This document shows, one piece after another, positions 5,407 to 6,863 of a stretch of 6,863 nt of DNA. Each line of letters begins with the position of its first letter. The stretch's first letter is position 1. The notes beneath the pieces are model-generated. The model was not told where the DNA came from. It did not search any database and saw only the letters and a program-made list of their open reading frames with translations. The DNA comes from an uncultured Eggerthellaceae bacterium. Lineage in GTDB: Bacteria; Actinomycetota; Coriobacteriia; Coriobacteriales; Eggerthellaceae. The position numbers were made by a program, and so were the translations under genes. The DNA is taken from NCBI GenBank assembly GCA_947632575.1, contig CANRPV010000076.1:1-6863 (forward strand), written 5' to 3'.

Positions 5407-6154
5407 GTCGATTCGACAAATCTGATAAGGCTGTCCCGAAAGATTCCGCGTCATCATGGCCAGACTCTGCGGCGTCACCCCGTGACGGCAATGGCGATGT
5501 CCCCGGAGCGACCGCACCAACCACCAGGCAGCAGATCGGGGGAAGCCTGGGGCAGTATCGGACCTCCAAGCTCGTCGGGAAACCACTCCACCGTCCGGAT
5601 TTCTCCGTGGTCAACGGGTTCGGACGAGTCCGGGTTGTCTTATCTGGATCAAAATCCGAAGGGAATCGCCGTCGGGGTTCGGGCTTTCTCCAATCGCATG
5701 CAGGATTCTGGAGTGAACTTTCCAAGGTCCTCCAATTCAGGCGGTTCCTGGAAGCCGGTTGAGCACCGAGCTGCGGCTGATGGTCAGCGGCGTGCAATCG
5801 GGATGAAGACTCTCCCGAAAGTCGTCGCCTGTCCGTTCGCAGTCGAAGGAACCCCATCAAAACGAATCGAATCGGTCTGATTGCCGAAAACCACCCTCCG
5901 GGGCCCTGTTTGGGCCTCTAAAAGGGTCCCTGGTATCGATGCCTCAGGCTTTAAGGGTTTTCCCGATCTCGACCACGGAGCCATGCTCGCGTCAGGATCG
6001 CCGCCCATCCGTCGGCGTTGTGGGGTTTCGCCCCCAAGGATTTGGGTCAACTTGCACCAGCCTCCGCCAGTCCGCTGACACACGCGAGCGAGGACCGCGG
6101 AGCCCCGCGTAACCTGGTATCGACCTGGTAAGGCCGGCCGTAGGAGGCCGGGCG
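5407..6154. other. Gene-poor stretch, nothing convincing
   Basis: About 750 bases. Several open frames exist on both strands, but none has a credible protein composition, codon bias or ribosome site. Small features are the only content: GGCCC-TGTTT-GGGCC near 5901-5915, the 11-mer CCTGGTATCGA at 5929-5939 and 6113-6123, and GGGTCAACTT at 6044-6053, which also occurs at 5198-5207. The composition is lower in GC than the genes. It may be decayed DNA from earlier insertions. Confidence 0.5.
6134..6151 (-). terminator. Hairpin just after the acidic-protein gene
   Basis: CCGGCC (6134-6139) and GGCCGG (6146-6151) form a perfect 6-bp stem with a 6-base loop, 3 bases beyond the stop codon of the minus-strand gene. 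There is no T-run after it, so intrinsic termination is only weakly supported. Confidence 0.4.
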
Positions 6155-6862
6155 TCATCCCAGACCGGACGCATCCCTTATGGAATCGACCATCGTCTCC
6201 AGCCGCTTCTTGGGGACCTTGGGGTCCAGGGCCGTCGTGTATCGAAGCGTCTCCCTCGCGACCGGGACGAGTGCGCTGGCATCTAGCCGACCGTCCGAGC
6301 ACTGAACGGCTCGGATTATCTGTCCCGCTACGAGTCGCGCGCACCCCTCGTATACGAGGGCGAGGCCGGGATCGTCCTCGGCGTAGGAGGCCATATGATG
6401 AAGGCACCAGATCGGCTCCTTCGCGAACGCCTGCTCGAACTCGGCTTGCGAGAGGTCTCCCAGCTCGCGCTCGGTGGAGCCCAGCCTAAAGGGGTTGGCC
6501 ATGAAGTCGTCGGACCATTCATGCTCGGGCAGGTCCCTGTCGAAGTCCTCGAACATCTCATCGACGTCCGTGTAGGGGCGCGATCCGCAGAGGCCGAGCT
6601 GCACCTCGACAAGGGCGGCGAGGGCCCCGCGGGAGAGTCGGCGCTCGTCGACCGGATAGAGCTCGAGGTCCTCGAGCTCCCGTCGCTCGTCCCCGCTGGT
6701 CTCGTTTCCCATGGGCGTCTCCTCGGTCATCGTGTCCGAAACCTCCTGGCACCTCCGGGACATTTCGGTGCCGTTGATGTGCATCTCCATGCCGGTGATG
6801 GCCCCACGCTTGAAGTCGGCCGACTTATGGGCGAGTTCAAGGGCCCTTTCGGGTCGTCGCCA
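6155..6862 (-). CDS. Acidic protein of unknown function, probably partial at right edge
   Basis: Minus-strand frame open from the window edge (6862) to the stop at 6155, 235 codons visible. Codon third positions are strongly G/C all the way to the edge, and the edge-proximal part (ERALELAHKSADFKRGAITG) reads as ordinary protein, so the true start may lie outside. Internal alternatives are ATG 6790 without a clear ribosome site, ATG 6730 with a perfect AGGAGG 11 bases upstream, and ATG 6712 with GAGGAG 6 bases upstream. The region after ATG 6712 is rich in Glu/Asp, followed by a mostly helical segment with ALVEVQLGLCGS, EFEQAFAKEPIWCLHHMASYA, and a helical tail (PKVPKKRLETMVDSIRDASG). No signal peptide, membrane segment or known catalytic motif is seen. 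I do not recognise the family. It is separated from the rest of the element by the gene-poor stretch and may belong to a neighbouring unit. Confidence 0.65.
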   Translation of the reverse strand, partial: WRRPERALELAHKSADFKRGAITGMEMHINGTEMSRRCQEVSDTMTEETPMGNETSGDERRELEDLELYPVDERRLSRGALAALVEVQLGLCGSRPYTDVDEMFEDFDRDLPEHEWSDDFMANPFRLGSTERELGDLSQAEFEQAFAKEPIWCLHHMASYAEDDPGLALVYEGCARLVAGQIIRAVQCSDGRLDASALVPVARETLRYTTALDPKVPKKRLETMVDSIRDASGLG

Positions 6863-6863
6863 G

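Noticed and set aside
5286..5880. Long plus-strand frames of 158 and 132 codons
   Set aside because: Arg/Pro/Ser-rich low-quality sequences without ribosome sites; one is the out-of-frame shadow of the small ORF ending at 5406.
5784..6407. 207-codon minus-strand frame
   Set aside because: It overlaps the acidic-protein gene out of frame and is Arg/Pro/Gly-rich in the manner of shadow frames in GC-rich DNA.
1..6863. CRISPR array, rRNA or complete tRNA genes
   Set aside because: No spaced direct repeats of CRISPR type and no recognisable rRNA or tRNA sequence were seen on either strand.

Overview
The window is a GC-rich bacterial segment (roughly 60-65% GC, with strong G/C preference at third codon positions in the genes) that reads as part of an integrative or plasmid-like accessory element. 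The host cannot be fixed from the sequence. The GC content, long gene-poor stretches and a roughly 10-bp-period CGTCCG-type repeat are compatible with a planctomycete or another GC-rich environmental bacterium, but this is only an impression.

Left part (1-2603, all minus strand): a replication module in transcription order. It contains a small excisionase-like helix-turn-helix protein (2603-2388), a 213-bp gap with a long hairpin, a protein resembling the Rep_trans/plasmid replication initiation family (2174-963), an archaeo-eukaryotic-type primase catalytic domain (963-331), and a PriCT-1-type primase C-terminal domain that runs off the left edge (340-1). The last three are tightly packed: TGATG overlap between Rep and primase, 10-bp overlap between the two primase pieces. 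The two primase pieces look like one protein separated by a single-base frame change at a run of five G/C.

Centre (2604-4474): a divergent control region with six 10-bp tandem repeats, then a plus-strand gene for a 377-residue protein of unknown function with a C-terminal CGNR-like zinc finger. It is followed by a 16-bp perfect palindrome and a sharply AT-rich island (about 24% GC over 4141-4260) that carries an exact consensus DnaA box. The island is the best candidate in the window for a replication origin or a foreign insertion.

Right part (4475-6863): a minus-strand serine recombinase of the resolvase/invertase type. An upstream region holds a 19-bp palindrome and repeated CTATCACAA/TTGTGAGAG inverted half-sites, which resembles a res/operator region. 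Next comes a short ORF that looks like the 3' remnant of a broken gene, about 750 bp with no convincing gene, and an acidic protein of unknown function that probably continues past the right edge.

Working model (inference): the HTH protein controls excision or expression, Rep plus primase (and probably a helicase beyond the left edge) replicate the element, the serine recombinase resolves multimers or mediates recombination, and the zinc-finger protein is cargo or a regulator.
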